NCBI RefSeq assembly: GCF_016765675.1
Contig: NZ_JAESWB010000362.1
Location: 1-64,000, forward strand
Length of the DNA stretch: 64,000 nt
Direction: 5' to 3'
Source: Neobacillus paridis
GTDB taxonomy: Bacteria; Bacillota; Bacilli; Bacillales; Cytobacillaceae
Under the pieces are notes generated by a model. The model saw only the letters and a program-made list of their open reading frames with translations. It had not been told where the DNA came from and did not search any database. Below are positions 54,420 through 62,745 of this stretch, one piece after another (within the stretch, counting starts at the first letter, position 1; every line of letters starts with the position of its first letter). A program made the translations under genes and the position numbers.

Positions 54420-54695
54420 TTATACCCTGTGCATCGCTTGAAAAATTTCTTCGGCCTGAACGTGAATCGTTAAACCCAGCTCATCGCCAACCTGATTCAA
54501 TTGATCCTGTAAGGAATGCAGGTTGGCGGTTTCCGAGATATCAATCAACATCATCATCGTGAAAAAATCCTGCAAAATCGTTTGGCTGATGTCCAAGATA
54601 TTCATCCGGTTTTCCGCCAATACGGTCGTCACCCGGGCAATAATGCCCACCTTGTCCTTTCCGATCACACTTACAACGGCACGTCTTGTTTCCAT
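54420..54695 (-). CDS. ACT-domain protein, UPF0237 family
   Basis: 91 aa, a single ACT fold: RAVVSVIGKDKVGIIARVTT (first strand and helix with the GIIA ligand turn), then VLAENRMNILDISQTILQDF and a final strand LGLTIHVQAEEIF. ACT domains bind amino acids. In Gram-negatives the related GcvR senses glycine in control of the cleavage system. Here the gene lies directly behind a glycine riboswitch and ahead of its usual partner UPF0210, so it may sense glycine at the protein level. The start is ATG 54695 with AGGTGGAGG; the longer open frame runs back into the riboswitch terminator and is not coding. Confidence 0.87.
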   Translation of the reverse strand: METRRAVVSVIGKDKVGIIARVTTVLAENRMNILDISQTILQDFFTMMMLIDISETANLHSLQDQLNQVGDELGLTIHVQAEEIFQAMHRV

Positions 54696-54711
54696 TTCCT
54701 CCACCTCTTTT

Positions 54712-54900
54712 AGAAAAATAAAAAAGATTGGAATTGCTCCAATCTCAGGGGAAAAAATGTGTGTAACAGTTTCGCTATTGCACAGCATCCTTCTCCTGTC
54801 CTTTTGCCTGAGATTATGAATCCTTCGGCGCCACATAGCCCATTTGCCACGCGGTCTCTCCAGAAGCTGCTCCAGCTATAGTTTGATCCACAGCCTTCAT
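54712..54900 (-). promoter_or_regulatory. Glycine riboswitch (single aptamer) with terminator
   Basis: On the minus strand the aptamer spans about 54868-54788. It has the conserved elements TCTGGAGAGACCG, GCGCCGAAGG and TCTCAGGCAAAAGGACAG. A terminator follows: GATTGGA, loop GCAA, TTCCAATC and TTTTTT (54715-54740). The aptamer segment AATCTCAGG is complementary to CCTGAGATT, whose 3' half is the start of the terminator stem, so aptamer formation would free the terminator. By pairing this looks like a glycine-OFF arrangement. Only one complete aptamer is seen; part of a ghost aptamer may flank it. Confidence 0.88.
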
Positions 54901-55010
54901 TGCGCTCTATTGAATTAAACAAATCGTACCAAACATAGATCCATTTCGTCAATGGAAAAAACGGGGCAGTCCTTTCAGTCGAAACTTTTGGGACCGGCCC
55001 CATTTCCCCC

Positions 55011-55178
55011 TTAAGCATATTTCCGATTATAATCGTAAAGCAAGCCCAACAGGCCGGAAAGGCCAAGCAGCATCAGTCCAAGCTCGGGTTTGCCAACCGT
55101 CTTTTGCCCGATGATAATCAATGCCAAGCTCAGGACGAACACAACCAGCTTAATGACAACCAGAATTTTATCTTTCAT
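55011..55178 (-). CDS. Small membrane protein, 55 aa (DUF6903-like), downstream of GH112
   Basis: MKDKILVVIKLVVFVLSLAL, then IIIGQKTVGKPELGLMLLGL and a second helix ending LLYDYNRKYA: two transmembrane segments with short charged tails. Its ATG overlaps the last codons of the phosphorylase gene by 11 bases, so translation is coupled. Such a small gene is often seen beside GH112 genes; I assign the DUF6903 label from memory and with caution. It might assist the importer. The frame is too short to be noticed by length alone, but coding is well supported by the overlap and composition. Confidence 0.65.
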   Translation of the reverse strand: MKDKILVVIKLVVFVLSLALIIIGQKTVGKPELGLMLLGLSGLLGLLYDYNRKYA

Positions 55179-57339
55179 CAGAAAAATCCTCCCAGCGAAT
55201 CTCGCTTGGCTCCAGCGTTACTTTTCTGCTGTAGCCGTCACCATCATAAACAAGCGTCGTTTGTTCCGCCATCGAATTATTGACAATTGCCATTTTTTTA
55301 ATCGTCGGATAGGCATGAACCTCACAATACATATTGCTGGCATGCCATTGATGAAATTCCGACTCTTTATGGGCAGCATAGTATAATGCCCGCATTAACA
55401 GCCTCGTATTTTCCTCACTGTACGGAAGTCCAGCTATATAGACAGCCCGGCCAGCACCAAATGAATGACTGGAAAGATGGACTTCCCCATCGGAATACTC
55501 AATGATTTCCGTCTCCTCTGACAAGGCATAAATATTTTTCATACTCTCACCAAAATCAAACCTGGTTAGATCTGCAGCAATGAAATGCTCGTTAACCGGA
55601 GTAACAAAATATTTATCGGTCGATAAGCTGAAACCCAGTTCTTTATCGACACCTAACACATTTGCTAATTGGAAATAATGGCCTTGATACTGATAGGCTG
55701 ATGGTTCGCCGACCCCAATAAAGCCGCCGCCGTTATGGATCCAGGCTCTGATTGTAGCAACCAATGTTTCATTCGCCCAATATTCGCCGCCAGAAAAAGC
55801 GGTACCGGCGTCACCGGCATTGATAATCACATCAACATCCTCTGGCACCCCATCGTTCATCACGTCATCAAAACTAAGAAAGCAAACATCAACCGGCGCT
55901 CCGCTTAAGGCTTCCAACACACCGAGGTAGGAATAAATTTGTTTGTACCATAAAGCATGAGCGACCATATGCGTCTGCCATGTCCGCAGTTTGCCCCAGG
56001 CATTTAAGATTGCCACTTTCAAGCCGCAGTACGGCTTCACACCCTTGATTTTGTCATAAATATCACGGAATTCATCGGTGACTTTTTCAATATAGGAAAC
56101 AAATTCCGGGAATTTATAAGCTAGGCTCAAATAGCCACCATAGCCGATGCGGTCGACCGGATTCCGTAAAATCGCTCTCCGTGCGGTCAGCCAGTTCTGA
56201 TTCGCTTCTATCACAGGGTTATTGCCTTCATAAAATGTGTCCGGAAAAAAGTACGGCAGGAATCGCCCTTCTGTATAGCGAACATCTGGAATATCGGCAA
56301 TCATCCTGAGCGTAGCCCCGCTGCCGACACTGCCGACAACAGCATCTAGACCAATGCTGGCGAAATACTTTCCGTACGGTTCTGTGCCAATCCAGTTGTC
56401 GCCCAGAAACATCATGGCTTCCTTGCCGCTTTCATGGACAAGATCGACAAGTTTCTTTGCTTCTTCGGCAACAAAATGCTGCACAAAATCAATATAATCC
56501 AAATAGGCCGGGGTAGGCACACGAAAGGAACTATTATAATACCCCTGGTCAACAAAATCCTCCGGCCGCAGACGGTAGCCTTTTTCGTTTTCAAATGCAT
56601 CTAAAGCCGCCGCCGATACACTGGCACCATAGCCAAACCAATCGACGAATTTTTCTTTACCATGGTTATTAAACACCAGTGTAAAATGATAGAAGAGCGT
56701 CGTGAACCGGACCACATCGGTATCCGGATTATCCTTTAGCCATTGCTTTAAATAGGATGACATATACTGATTGGCATGCGGCTGCCTTACATCAAAAGGA
56801 ATCTCGTGCGGCTTATCCCCCCAATTATTGGTGATATGATTGTACATTTGCGTCGGATCCCAAATCATATATACGAGGAACGATACGGTGTATTCGTGCC
56901 AAGGAACCGCCTTCGCAATCACTACCCGGTTAGTCTCTTTGTCAACCTCCCAATCAGCCGTGTTCACCACTTCACCGCTTGTCCGGTCGACTACCTCCCA
57001 ATATTTTTTCGGATCATGGAGATAATCCGGCCGTACTTGTTCCGTAAAATATCCTTTCATCAAATCAATTTCCAGCATCTCAGCTGTTGCAGTATTGAAC
57101 TCACTCATTAAGTAAAGCTGCTGGCATTCATCCATATGTTCGGCTGCAAAATCATTATGGCCGCGGGCCACAAAATAAGTAGTGTAAATTTTTGCTTCGA
57201 GTTTTTTGATCTCATCATCGAGTTTCGTCCCGTCACTGTCGCGAATGGCATCGGCACCCCAGCGTTCCATCAATTCTTTTGTCTCGTTGAGAAAGTTTTG
57301 CTCACTCGGTAAGGTAACACGTCCTCTAGGCTTTTTCAT
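55168..57339 (-). CDS. GH112 1,3-beta-galactosyl-N-acetylhexosamine phosphorylase
   Basis: 723 aa, the usual GH112 size. The TIM-barrel part includes GRVTLPSEQNFLNETKELME at the start, ARGHNDFAAEH, and the segment KEAMMFLGDNWIGTEPYGKY with Asp314 in the position of the general acid of Bifidobacterium lacto-N-biose phosphorylase. Later domains (about 430-650 Rossmann-like, then beta-rich) complete the family layout. It splits galacto-N-biose or lacto-N-biose with phosphate to galactose-1-phosphate and GalNAc or GlcNAc in the cytoplasm. GH112 also contains galactosyl-rhamnose phosphorylases, which cannot be excluded. It follows a dedicated ABC importer on the same strand and precedes a small membrane protein. 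AGGAGG precedes the ATG. Confidence 0.88.
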   Translation of the reverse strand: MKKPRGRVTLPSEQNFLNETKELMERWGADAIRDSDGTKLDDEIKKLEAKIYTTYFVARGHNDFAAEHMDECQQLYLMSEFNTATAEMLEIDLMKGYFTEQVRPDYLHDPKKYWEVVDRTSGEVVNTADWEVDKETNRVVIAKAVPWHEYTVSFLVYMIWDPTQMYNHITNNWGDKPHEIPFDVRQPHANQYMSSYLKQWLKDNPDTDVVRFTTLFYHFTLVFNNHGKEKFVDWFGYGASVSAAALDAFENEKGYRLRPEDFVDQGYYNSSFRVPTPAYLDYIDFVQHFVAEEAKKLVDLVHESGKEAMMFLGDNWIGTEPYGKYFASIGLDAVVGSVGSGATLRMIADIPDVRYTEGRFLPYFFPDTFYEGNNPVIEANQNWLTARRAILRNPVDRIGYGGYLSLAYKFPEFVSYIEKVTDEFRDIYDKIKGVKPYCGLKVAILNAWGKLRTWQTHMVAHALWYKQIYSYLGVLEALSGAPVDVCFLSFDDVMNDGVPEDVDVIINAGDAGTAFSGGEYWANETLVATIRAWIHNGGGFIGVGEPSAYQYQGHYFQLANVLGVDKELGFSLSTDKYFVTPVNEHFIAADLTRFDFGESMKNIYALSEETEIIEYSDGEVHLSSHSFGAGRAVYIAGLPYSEENTRLLMRALYYAAHKESEFHQWHASNMYCEVHAYPTIKKMAIVNNSMAEQTTLVYDGDGYSRKVTLEPSEIRWEDFSDER

Positions 57340-57357
57340 CTAAAAATCCTCCTCACC

Positions 57358-58239
57358 TTAGTCCTTTAATCCGCCAAGGGTCATACCTTGTGTCAATTTC
57401 TTTTGCACGATAATGTATAAAATCAAGGTTGGCAGCATGACGAGAACCATGCCCGCATACATTTGACCATAGTTCGCAGCCGACTTTTGTGCCGCCATTA
57501 AGTTCATCAATCCGACAGGCAGTGTTTTATTTGGTCCGGGAATCAATGTCAGCGCAATGATATATTCATTCCAAAATGCCAGGAAATTAAATAAAATAAC
57601 GGTAATAATACTTGGCCGTGCCATCGGAATCATAATTTTTACCATCGTTTTGAAATACCCCGCCCCATCAACCATTGCGGCCTCCTCAAAGGTGGATGGC
57701 AAGGACTGAAAATAGCTGGACAACAAGTAGATGGTAAACGGTAAAGCCGTCGCCGCATAGACAACCGCTAAAACAAATAAATTATCGAGAAAAAAGCCAT
57801 CGCCAATTTGTTCGCGTAACAACGTATCTCCCTTTAATAACATCAAGAAAATCGGGACAACGATGTAGTTCACATTAATGAATAAACCCGCTTTAAACAA
57901 CGAATTCATTAGTCTGCTGCCCTTGAAGGTATACCTCGCCAAGACATAGGCCGCCGGCAACGCCACGACCAGCAGAATCAACAGCGCCAAGGCTGTAACC
58001 ATCGCCGAATTCAACATATATGTCCCCATGTTCGCTTTTTCAAAGGCATCAATGAAGTTTTGAAAATAAAACCCTTCTGGCAATGTCCATGGGCTGCCAT
58101 AAAACTCTTTATTTTGCTTAATCGACGCTAGAAACACCCAGCCAACCGGGATAATAATGGAAATGGCAAGTGTAATGAGAGCGACATATATAAAAAGATG
58201 ATAAATTTTCTCTGCACTTACTCCTGCATGTTTTTTCAT
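57358..58239 (-). CDS. ABC sugar permease of the GH112 locus (MalG type)
   Basis: 293 aa with six membrane helices. The EAA loop reads FEEAAMVDGAGYFKTMVKIM (about 186-205). Works with the permease encoded upstream; 18 bases separate it from the phosphorylase gene, so the two are one operon. No ATPase is encoded here; a shared MsmX-type ATPase is expected. Confidence 0.87.
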   Translation of the reverse strand: MKKHAGVSAEKIYHLFIYVALITLAISIIIPVGWVFLASIKQNKEFYGSPWTLPEGFYFQNFIDAFEKANMGTYMLNSAMVTALALLILLVVALPAAYVLARYTFKGSRLMNSLFKAGLFINVNYIVVPIFLMLLKGDTLLREQIGDGFFLDNLFVLAVVYAATALPFTIYLLSSYFQSLPSTFEEAAMVDGAGYFKTMVKIMIPMARPSIITVILFNFLAFWNEYIIALTLIPGPNKTLPVGLMNLMAAQKSAANYGQMYAGMVLVMLPTLILYIIVQKKLTQGMTLGGLKD

Positions 58240-58251
58240 AACTTCCGCCCC

Positions 58252-59142
58252 CTAATACTCCAGTATGTCCCGTTTGGTGACGCGGCTGATAATGGCCGAT
58301 AATGCGAAGGAGAACAAGAAGATGACAACGCCAATCGCCATACCGTATCCATAAGAAGAATTCGTATACGCCTGTTTATACATATAGCTTAAAAATACTT
58401 CCGTCGCCCCATCAGGCCCGCCGCCTGTCATCGCTTGAACGAGCAGGAAGCTCAAATTGATCGTACTGATAATAAAGAATGTCAGAGTGGTCCGAATGTT
58501 ATTCCAAATAAGCGGGAGTGTAATATCGAAGAATTGCCTGATGCGCCCGGCTCCTTCCAAAGCAGACGCCTCGTAAAAGCTTTCCGGGATACTGGCAATG
58601 CCCGCCATATACATGACCATATAGTAGCCGATAGCTTGCCAAACAAGCGCCCCGCCGATGCTGTAAATCGCTATTTTTTGGTCGCCCAGCCACATTTTTT
58701 GCAAGTGGTCAAGATTGAATAGGGCCAGCATATTATTTAATAAACCAGTTGTTGGGTCATACACGGCGGAAAAAATCCCCGCGATGACGACGATTGATAA
58801 AATATTGGGGATGTAAAAAATAACCCGGAAAAAGCTGTTACCCTTCATTTTTTCCCTTGTCAGGATCGAAGCAAATAATACCGCCAGCGTCATCGTGATG
58901 ATCGTAACTGCGACGATCAATAACACACTGTTTTGCAATGAGCGAATAAAATTCATATCAGTCCATAAGATTTTAAAGTTATTGATTCCGACAAATACTT
59001 TATGATTGGAGAAACCGCCCCACTTATAGAGCGACATCCTGAATACCTCAACCGTTGGAATGATCATAAAAATCGTAAACAGAAGCAGAGCAGGTGCGGT
59101 ACAAACAAAAATAAAAATTCTTTTTTGGGTTGTTTTATTCAC
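58252..59142 (-). CDS. ABC sugar permease of the GH112 locus (MalF type)
   Basis: About 296 aa with six membrane helices; SFYEASALEGAGRIRQFFDI is the EAA motif. The start is set at GTG 59142, eight bases after AAAAGGGG; GTG 59151 lies on top of that ribosome site. It forms the translocation pore for the imported beta-galactoside together with the second permease. It is 12 bases from that gene. Confidence 0.85.
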   Translation of the reverse strand: MNKTTQKRIFIFVCTAPALLLFTIFMIIPTVEVFRMSLYKWGGFSNHKVFVGINNFKILWTDMNFIRSLQNSVLLIVAVTIITMTLAVLFASILTREKMKGNSFFRVIFYIPNILSIVVIAGIFSAVYDPTTGLLNNMLALFNLDHLQKMWLGDQKIAIYSIGGALVWQAIGYYMVMYMAGIASIPESFYEASALEGAGRIRQFFDITLPLIWNNIRTTLTFFIISTINLSFLLVQAMTGGGPDGATEVFLSYMYKQAYTNSSYGYGMAIGVVIFLFSFALSAIISRVTKRDILEY

Positions 59143-59161
59143 TGTATTCACCCCTTTTAAG

Positions 59162-59198
59162 AAAATAACGGTGAGAATGGCTGCTCACCGTTATTCTG
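59162..59198 (-). terminator. Intra-operon hairpin after the binding-protein gene
   Basis: AATAACGGTGAG and CTCACCGTTATT arms lie between the lipoprotein stop and the permease start. This should cause more lipoprotein than permease mRNA, as at the other ABC locus (21513-21543). Confidence 0.7.
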
Positions 59199-59216
59199 TA
59201 GCGAATAAAATCTCTC

Positions 59217-60560
59217 TTATTTTAAGGCTTTCCGCAATTGATCGCTAGCTTTTTCAACGGCCGCCTGCCATTGTTTCACCGTTTTATCGCCAGATACAAT
59301 ACTGTCGACTGTACGGAATAAGGTATCGCCCATGTTGACGCCTTCAACGGCCTCGGTTGCGGCAAATCCACCCATACCTGCTTTAGCACCATTATCATAG
59401 ATGCTGTAGAACAGTTTATTGTCGCCAGACAGTTTGCTGGAAATTCCTTCAATTGGCTGAATGGCTCCAGATTCTGCAAAAATTTCCGCTGCTTTATCGG
59501 AGTACACAAATGTTAAGAAATCTTTTGCAGCATCTTTATTTTTTGCTTGGGACGGAATCCACATTTGTTCAAAGAACGTAAAGGCATAACGATCACCGCC
59601 ATTGTCAATGGCTGGGAGTGCCGTCATCCCCCATTCAAAGCCTTTTGCTCTTGGGGCATCCTTCATTTCTCCGACTACCCATGTGCCATTTGGCATAAAT
59701 AATGCTTTGTTATCCAGAATTAATTGCTGGTTTTTCGTAAAGTCCTTATCGTTGGCATTGGCCACTGTGGTTGGTGCCGTGTATTTCGCTAGTTTTCCGA
59801 CAATGTTAAATACCTTCGTGGCTTCCGGGGACTCCCAAATACCATCTTCATATCTCATGGCTTTATTGTAGAAATCAGGTCCACCTGCTTCTAAAAGTAA
59901 TGAATAGAAGAAGGCATCGAAATAACCGGCTGTTGGATAGGTAAATAAGGAAATTCCTTCTTTTTTCGCTTGATCTCCTAATGCCCACATCTCATCCCAT
60001 GTCTTTGGCACTTCCCAGCCTTTTTCCTTAAATAAGGCGGCATTGTAGAATAAACCTGTCGGGCTGTAGAACATTGGTGCCATATAGGTTTTACCGTCGT
60101 TATAAGGATTAGTGGCAAGTGTATCAGTAAAGCCCGGTACCAGCTTATCTTTGACTTTGACATTTTCCCCATAGACATTCTTATCGAAAACATCGGTAAT
60201 GTCTTCTAACGCTTTATCCTTAATTAATGTTTCAGTCAGTGCCAGTTTTCTCCCGGTTGCCAATAGCACAACATCCGGATAGTTTCCGGCCTTCATGTTC
60301 GGGCTGATGACTTCTTCCAGGTTTTTATCGACAGTCAGTTCCACTTTGACCTTCGGATTTGCCTCCTGATAGGCTTCGGCGACTTTCGTCCACATATCTT
60401 TACCATAAGCAGATTCCAGTGCAGCCACATGGAGCGTTTGTTTTTCATCCGTGGCCTTGCCGCCTTTTGAGTCTGTCTTCTTGCTTTCACCACTCTGACA
60501 AGCTATTAAACTAAGGGATAATAAGACTGTCAACCCTGTCAACAAAGCTTTCTTTCTCAA
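59217..60560 (-). CDS. Sugar-binding lipoprotein of the GH112 locus
   Basis: 447 aa. The signal peptide ends in SLSLIAC, so Cys21 is lipidated. A Lys/Ser-rich linker precedes a family 1 solute-binding fold with TLHVAALESAYGKDMWTKVA and the FYNAALFKEKGWEVPKTWDE motif. It should capture galacto-N-biose/lacto-N-biose-like disaccharides for the permeases downstream, inferred from the phosphorylase in the same operon (compare GltA of bifidobacteria). The start is TTG 60560 with AGGAGGAGGAG. A catabolite-response-like palindrome lies about 45 bases upstream, and the AraC regulator is encoded divergently. Confidence 0.88.
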   Translation of the reverse strand: MRKKALLTGLTVLLSLSLIACQSGESKKTDSKGGKATDEKQTLHVAALESAYGKDMWTKVAEAYQEANPKVKVELTVDKNLEEVISPNMKAGNYPDVVLLATGRKLALTETLIKDKALEDITDVFDKNVYGENVKVKDKLVPGFTDTLATNPYNDGKTYMAPMFYSPTGLFYNAALFKEKGWEVPKTWDEMWALGDQAKKEGISLFTYPTAGYFDAFFYSLLLEAGGPDFYNKAMRYEDGIWESPEATKVFNIVGKLAKYTAPTTVANANDKDFTKNQQLILDNKALFMPNGTWVVGEMKDAPRAKGFEWGMTALPAIDNGGDRYAFTFFEQMWIPSQAKNKDAAKDFLTFVYSDKAAEIFAESGAIQPIEGISSKLSGDNKLFYSIYDNGAKAGMGGFAATEAVEGVNMGDTLFRTVDSIVSGDKTVKQWQAAVEKASDQLRKALK

Positions 60561-60605
60561 CCTGCTCCTCCTCCTTTTTTCCTGTTTCTAGCTAAAGTAT
60601 ACGGC

Positions 60606-60621
60606 TGAAAAAGCGCTTTCA
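60606..60621. promoter_or_regulatory. cre-like palindrome in the GH112/AraC divergent promoter
   Basis: TGAAAAAGCGCTTTCA is centred on GCGC like CcpA-binding cre sites, with two extra A residues relative to the ideal 14-mer. Its place between the importer and the araC-type gene suits catabolite repression. Confidence 0.5.
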
Positions 60622-60724
60622 CAATCAACATATTGTTCTGTTTTTTAGATATCTTGCTTTTCACAAAAACTCTCACTAAAATGAAAGTACAGGAAGAACG
60701 AGGCTTTGATAGGGGGTTCATTTT

Positions 60725-61627
60725 TTGTCAAATGAGCTATATGAAATGAAGCAAACTCAAAAAGAGCATCTTTCCGTAAAACTGCTCTATGTTACCAAGG
60801 CAAAGTACGACAAAGATTGGCATAGCACGAATCATGCTCATCACTTTACAGAACTTTTATATATTACCAGAGGAAAAGGGACCTTTGTTTTTTCCCATGA
60901 AGAAGTCCCTGTTAAAGAAAATGATCTCATCATCATCAACCCAAATGTGGAGCACACGGAAAAATCTTGTGCGGACTACCCGCTTGAATACATTGCACTT
61001 GGTATTCAAGGGCTGGCGTTTTCATCTCCAGATGCTGCGGGATTAGAGGTCAATTTTCTCAACGATCATCAAGGCGAAAAGGCCTATCAGTTCTATTTTC
61101 AGCAGCTCATAAAGGAAGTGGAAAGCCGCAAAGAAGATTATGAGTTGGTTTGTCAGAATTTATTGGAAATATTACTGCTTAAAATGATGCGCAAAAAAAC
61201 CTTCAACCTGGAAAAGACCGCTTCCGAAATCATCAGCAAAGATATCGCCTTTATTAAAAATTACATGAAGCAGCATTTTCGTGAAAATATCAATCTTGAT
61301 ACGTTAGCCGAGGCAGGTCATATTAATAAATACTATCTCGCCCATTCCTTTAAGAAAGCAGTCGGCATCTCACCAATTGAATATTTAATTCAAATCCGGA
61401 TTAAAGAGAGTAAGATCTTATTAGAGACCACTAATTACCCGATCTCAAATATTGCTACGATTACCGGCTTCTCTTCCCAATCATTCTTTGCCCAATCCTT
61501 TAAACGGGTTACAAAGCAAACTCCCTCCCAATACCGGAGAATGCATGGGGAGAGTTCCTCTGCTTCATCCCGTAAAAGCGAACGCAGCAAATCAAAGGCG
61601 AACAAAAAAGAACCTCGCCTCCCCTAA
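60725..61627 (+). CDS. AraC-family regulator of the GH112 locus
   Basis: 300 aa. An N-terminal cupin-like sugar-sensing domain (about 20-150) includes HHFTELLYITRGKGTFVFSH. The C-terminal double helix-turn-helix (about 180-285) has INLDTLAEAGHINKYYLAHS and IATITGFSSQSFFAQSFKRV, then KQTPSQYRR. The last 20 residues are very Lys/Arg/Ser-rich. It is divergent from the importer operon and likely activates it when the disaccharide is present. The start is TTG 60725; AGGGGG sits about eight bases upstream. Confidence 0.86.
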   Translation: MSNELYEMKQTQKEHLSVKLLYVTKAKYDKDWHSTNHAHHFTELLYITRGKGTFVFSHEEVPVKENDLIIINPNVEHTEKSCADYPLEYIALGIQGLAFSSPDAAGLEVNFLNDHQGEKAYQFYFQQLIKEVESRKEDYELVCQNLLEILLLKMMRKKTFNLEKTASEIISKDIAFIKNYMKQHFRENINLDTLAEAGHINKYYLAHSFKKAVGISPIEYLIQIRIKESKILLETTNYPISNIATITGFSSQSFFAQSFKRVTKQTPSQYRRMHGESSSASSRKSERSKSKANKKEPRLP

Positions 61628-61931
61628 CCAATGGAAGAAACTCCAGGTCTCGCCCGCGGATAATCTCGAAAAGCAGCAGGAAATTGCTTGTCAAACCAAA
61701 GGTCCCTTCGTAACGAAGCGGTCCTTTTCTAGTTACCAGAAAAACGGTAAAATCATCCAAAATGATATTGGTCTGCTTGAAAATGATTTTTTTCCCTCCT
61801 TTTTTTGTAAATTAGGTCCCATTTTCCCTGCAAAATAGGATTCCCCTCGTTCGACCGCGGCGGCGATTCCCGATATCGTAAAGGTACCCGGGAATACATG
61901 GTAAAGCGCGCTTTCCTGAAGGGATTTCTGA
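61628..61931. terminator. Intergenic region with terminator, before sigma factor gene
   Basis: AAAGG-TCC-CTTCG / CGAAG-CGG-TCCTTT forms a stem at 61698-61728 with TTTTC after it and should end the araC transcript. Between 61845 and 61905 ATTCCC and GGGAAT arms form another hairpin. No gene is supported in the remaining sequence. Confidence 0.55.
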
Positions 61932-62432
61932 GTGGAAAGCTTTGAACATTTAGCTAAGCAGTTTGAACCAATGATTCATAAAATCATCCATTCGTTACAT
62001 CTTTATAAAAATCACGATGAGTTTTACCAGGAAGGTCTGATTGCCCTTTGGGAGGCAAGCGAACGTTTTAATCCTGATAAGGGAAGCTTCGCCAACTATG
62101 CTTATACGTATATTAAGGGCCGCATGCTGTCAGAATTAACGGAAGCCCGAAAATTCGAGGAAAGAACTGTTTTCCCTGATGAACTATTTTGGGAGACAGT
62201 GGAAGATCTGCAGCCCCTTTGTCCAGCCATCCTTGACCAGCTTGGGGACTGCTGGCAGAAGCTTACAGCCAACCAGCAGAAATGGCTGTACTATACCGCT
62301 GCATACGATTTATCAATCAGGGAAATTGCCGAGAGAGAAAACGTCTCCTTATCCGCTGTAAAAAACTGGCGAAAGGGGGCAAGGACAAAACTTCGGCAAA
62401 GCTGGGAATGTCAAAGTGGTGGTCCTACTTAA
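61932..62432 (+). CDS. Small sigma-70-family RNA polymerase sigma factor
   Basis: 166 aa with a region 2 (about 10-75: QEGLIALWEASERFNPDKGS, ANYAYTYIKGRMLSEL) and a region 4 (about 105-160: YDLSIREIAERENVSLSAVK). Regions 1 and 3 are absent, as in short alternative or ECF-like sigma factors and phage-type late regulators. No anti-sigma gene is adjacent. GTG 61932 follows AAGGG. Its regulon is unknown; B. subtilis SigO-dependent genes include yvrJ, and a yvrJ gene is present at 35.7 kb, but a direct link is speculative. Confidence 0.82.
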   Translation: MESFEHLAKQFEPMIHKIIHSLHLYKNHDEFYQEGLIALWEASERFNPDKGSFANYAYTYIKGRMLSELTEARKFEERTVFPDELFWETVEDLQPLCPAILDQLGDCWQKLTANQQKWLYYTAAYDLSIREIAERENVSLSAVKNWRKGARTKLRQSWECQSGGPT

Positions 62433-62472
62433 ACCGTGTCCAGCCGGGAGTAATAACGGTAATTTGGCGATC

Positions 62473-62508
62473 GGGAGAGGCGTATGGTGACCTCTCCTCG
62501 TTTTTTTT
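62473..62508 (+). terminator. Terminator after the sigma factor gene
   Basis: GGAGAGG and CCTCTCC arms with eight T residues following, about 40 bases past the stop. Confidence 0.85.
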
Positions 62509-62549
62509 CAGAAAAGAACATTTTACGTTGTTCACCAATTTATAATTTT

Positions 62550-62745
62550 TAATTCATAGGCTTGATGAAAGACAGTTTGGGGTGTTTGTTGCCTTGGTTT
62601 GTCCTTCATAAGCCCGATGAAAGACACTTTTATAGTTTTTCTACCCTGGTTTGTCCCTCATAAACCCGATGAAAGTTACTTTTAGTGGTTTCTAAACCTG
62701 TTTTGTCTTTCCTCAGCCCGATTTCACTTTTATCCTTCAAAAATT
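62550..62745. repeat. Third, degenerate 52-bp palindromic repeat array
   Basis: TTTGTCC or TTTGTCT begins units at 62598, 62650 and 62702, again an exact 52-base period, with a half unit before (GATGAAAGACAGTTTGG at 62564). Arms TTGTCCTTCAT / GATGAAAGACA are like the 12.0-kb array but decayed toward the end. It is downstream of the sigma factor terminator. Confidence 0.8.

Noticed and set aside
54696-54836. Longer start for the ACT protein
   Set aside because: The extension translates the riboswitch and its terminator; AGGTGGAGG lies right before ATG 54695.
61452-61838. 128-codon plus-strand frame overlapping the AraC gene end
   Set aside because: Out of frame with the clear AraC homeobox-like region, low-quality composition, and it crosses the terminator.
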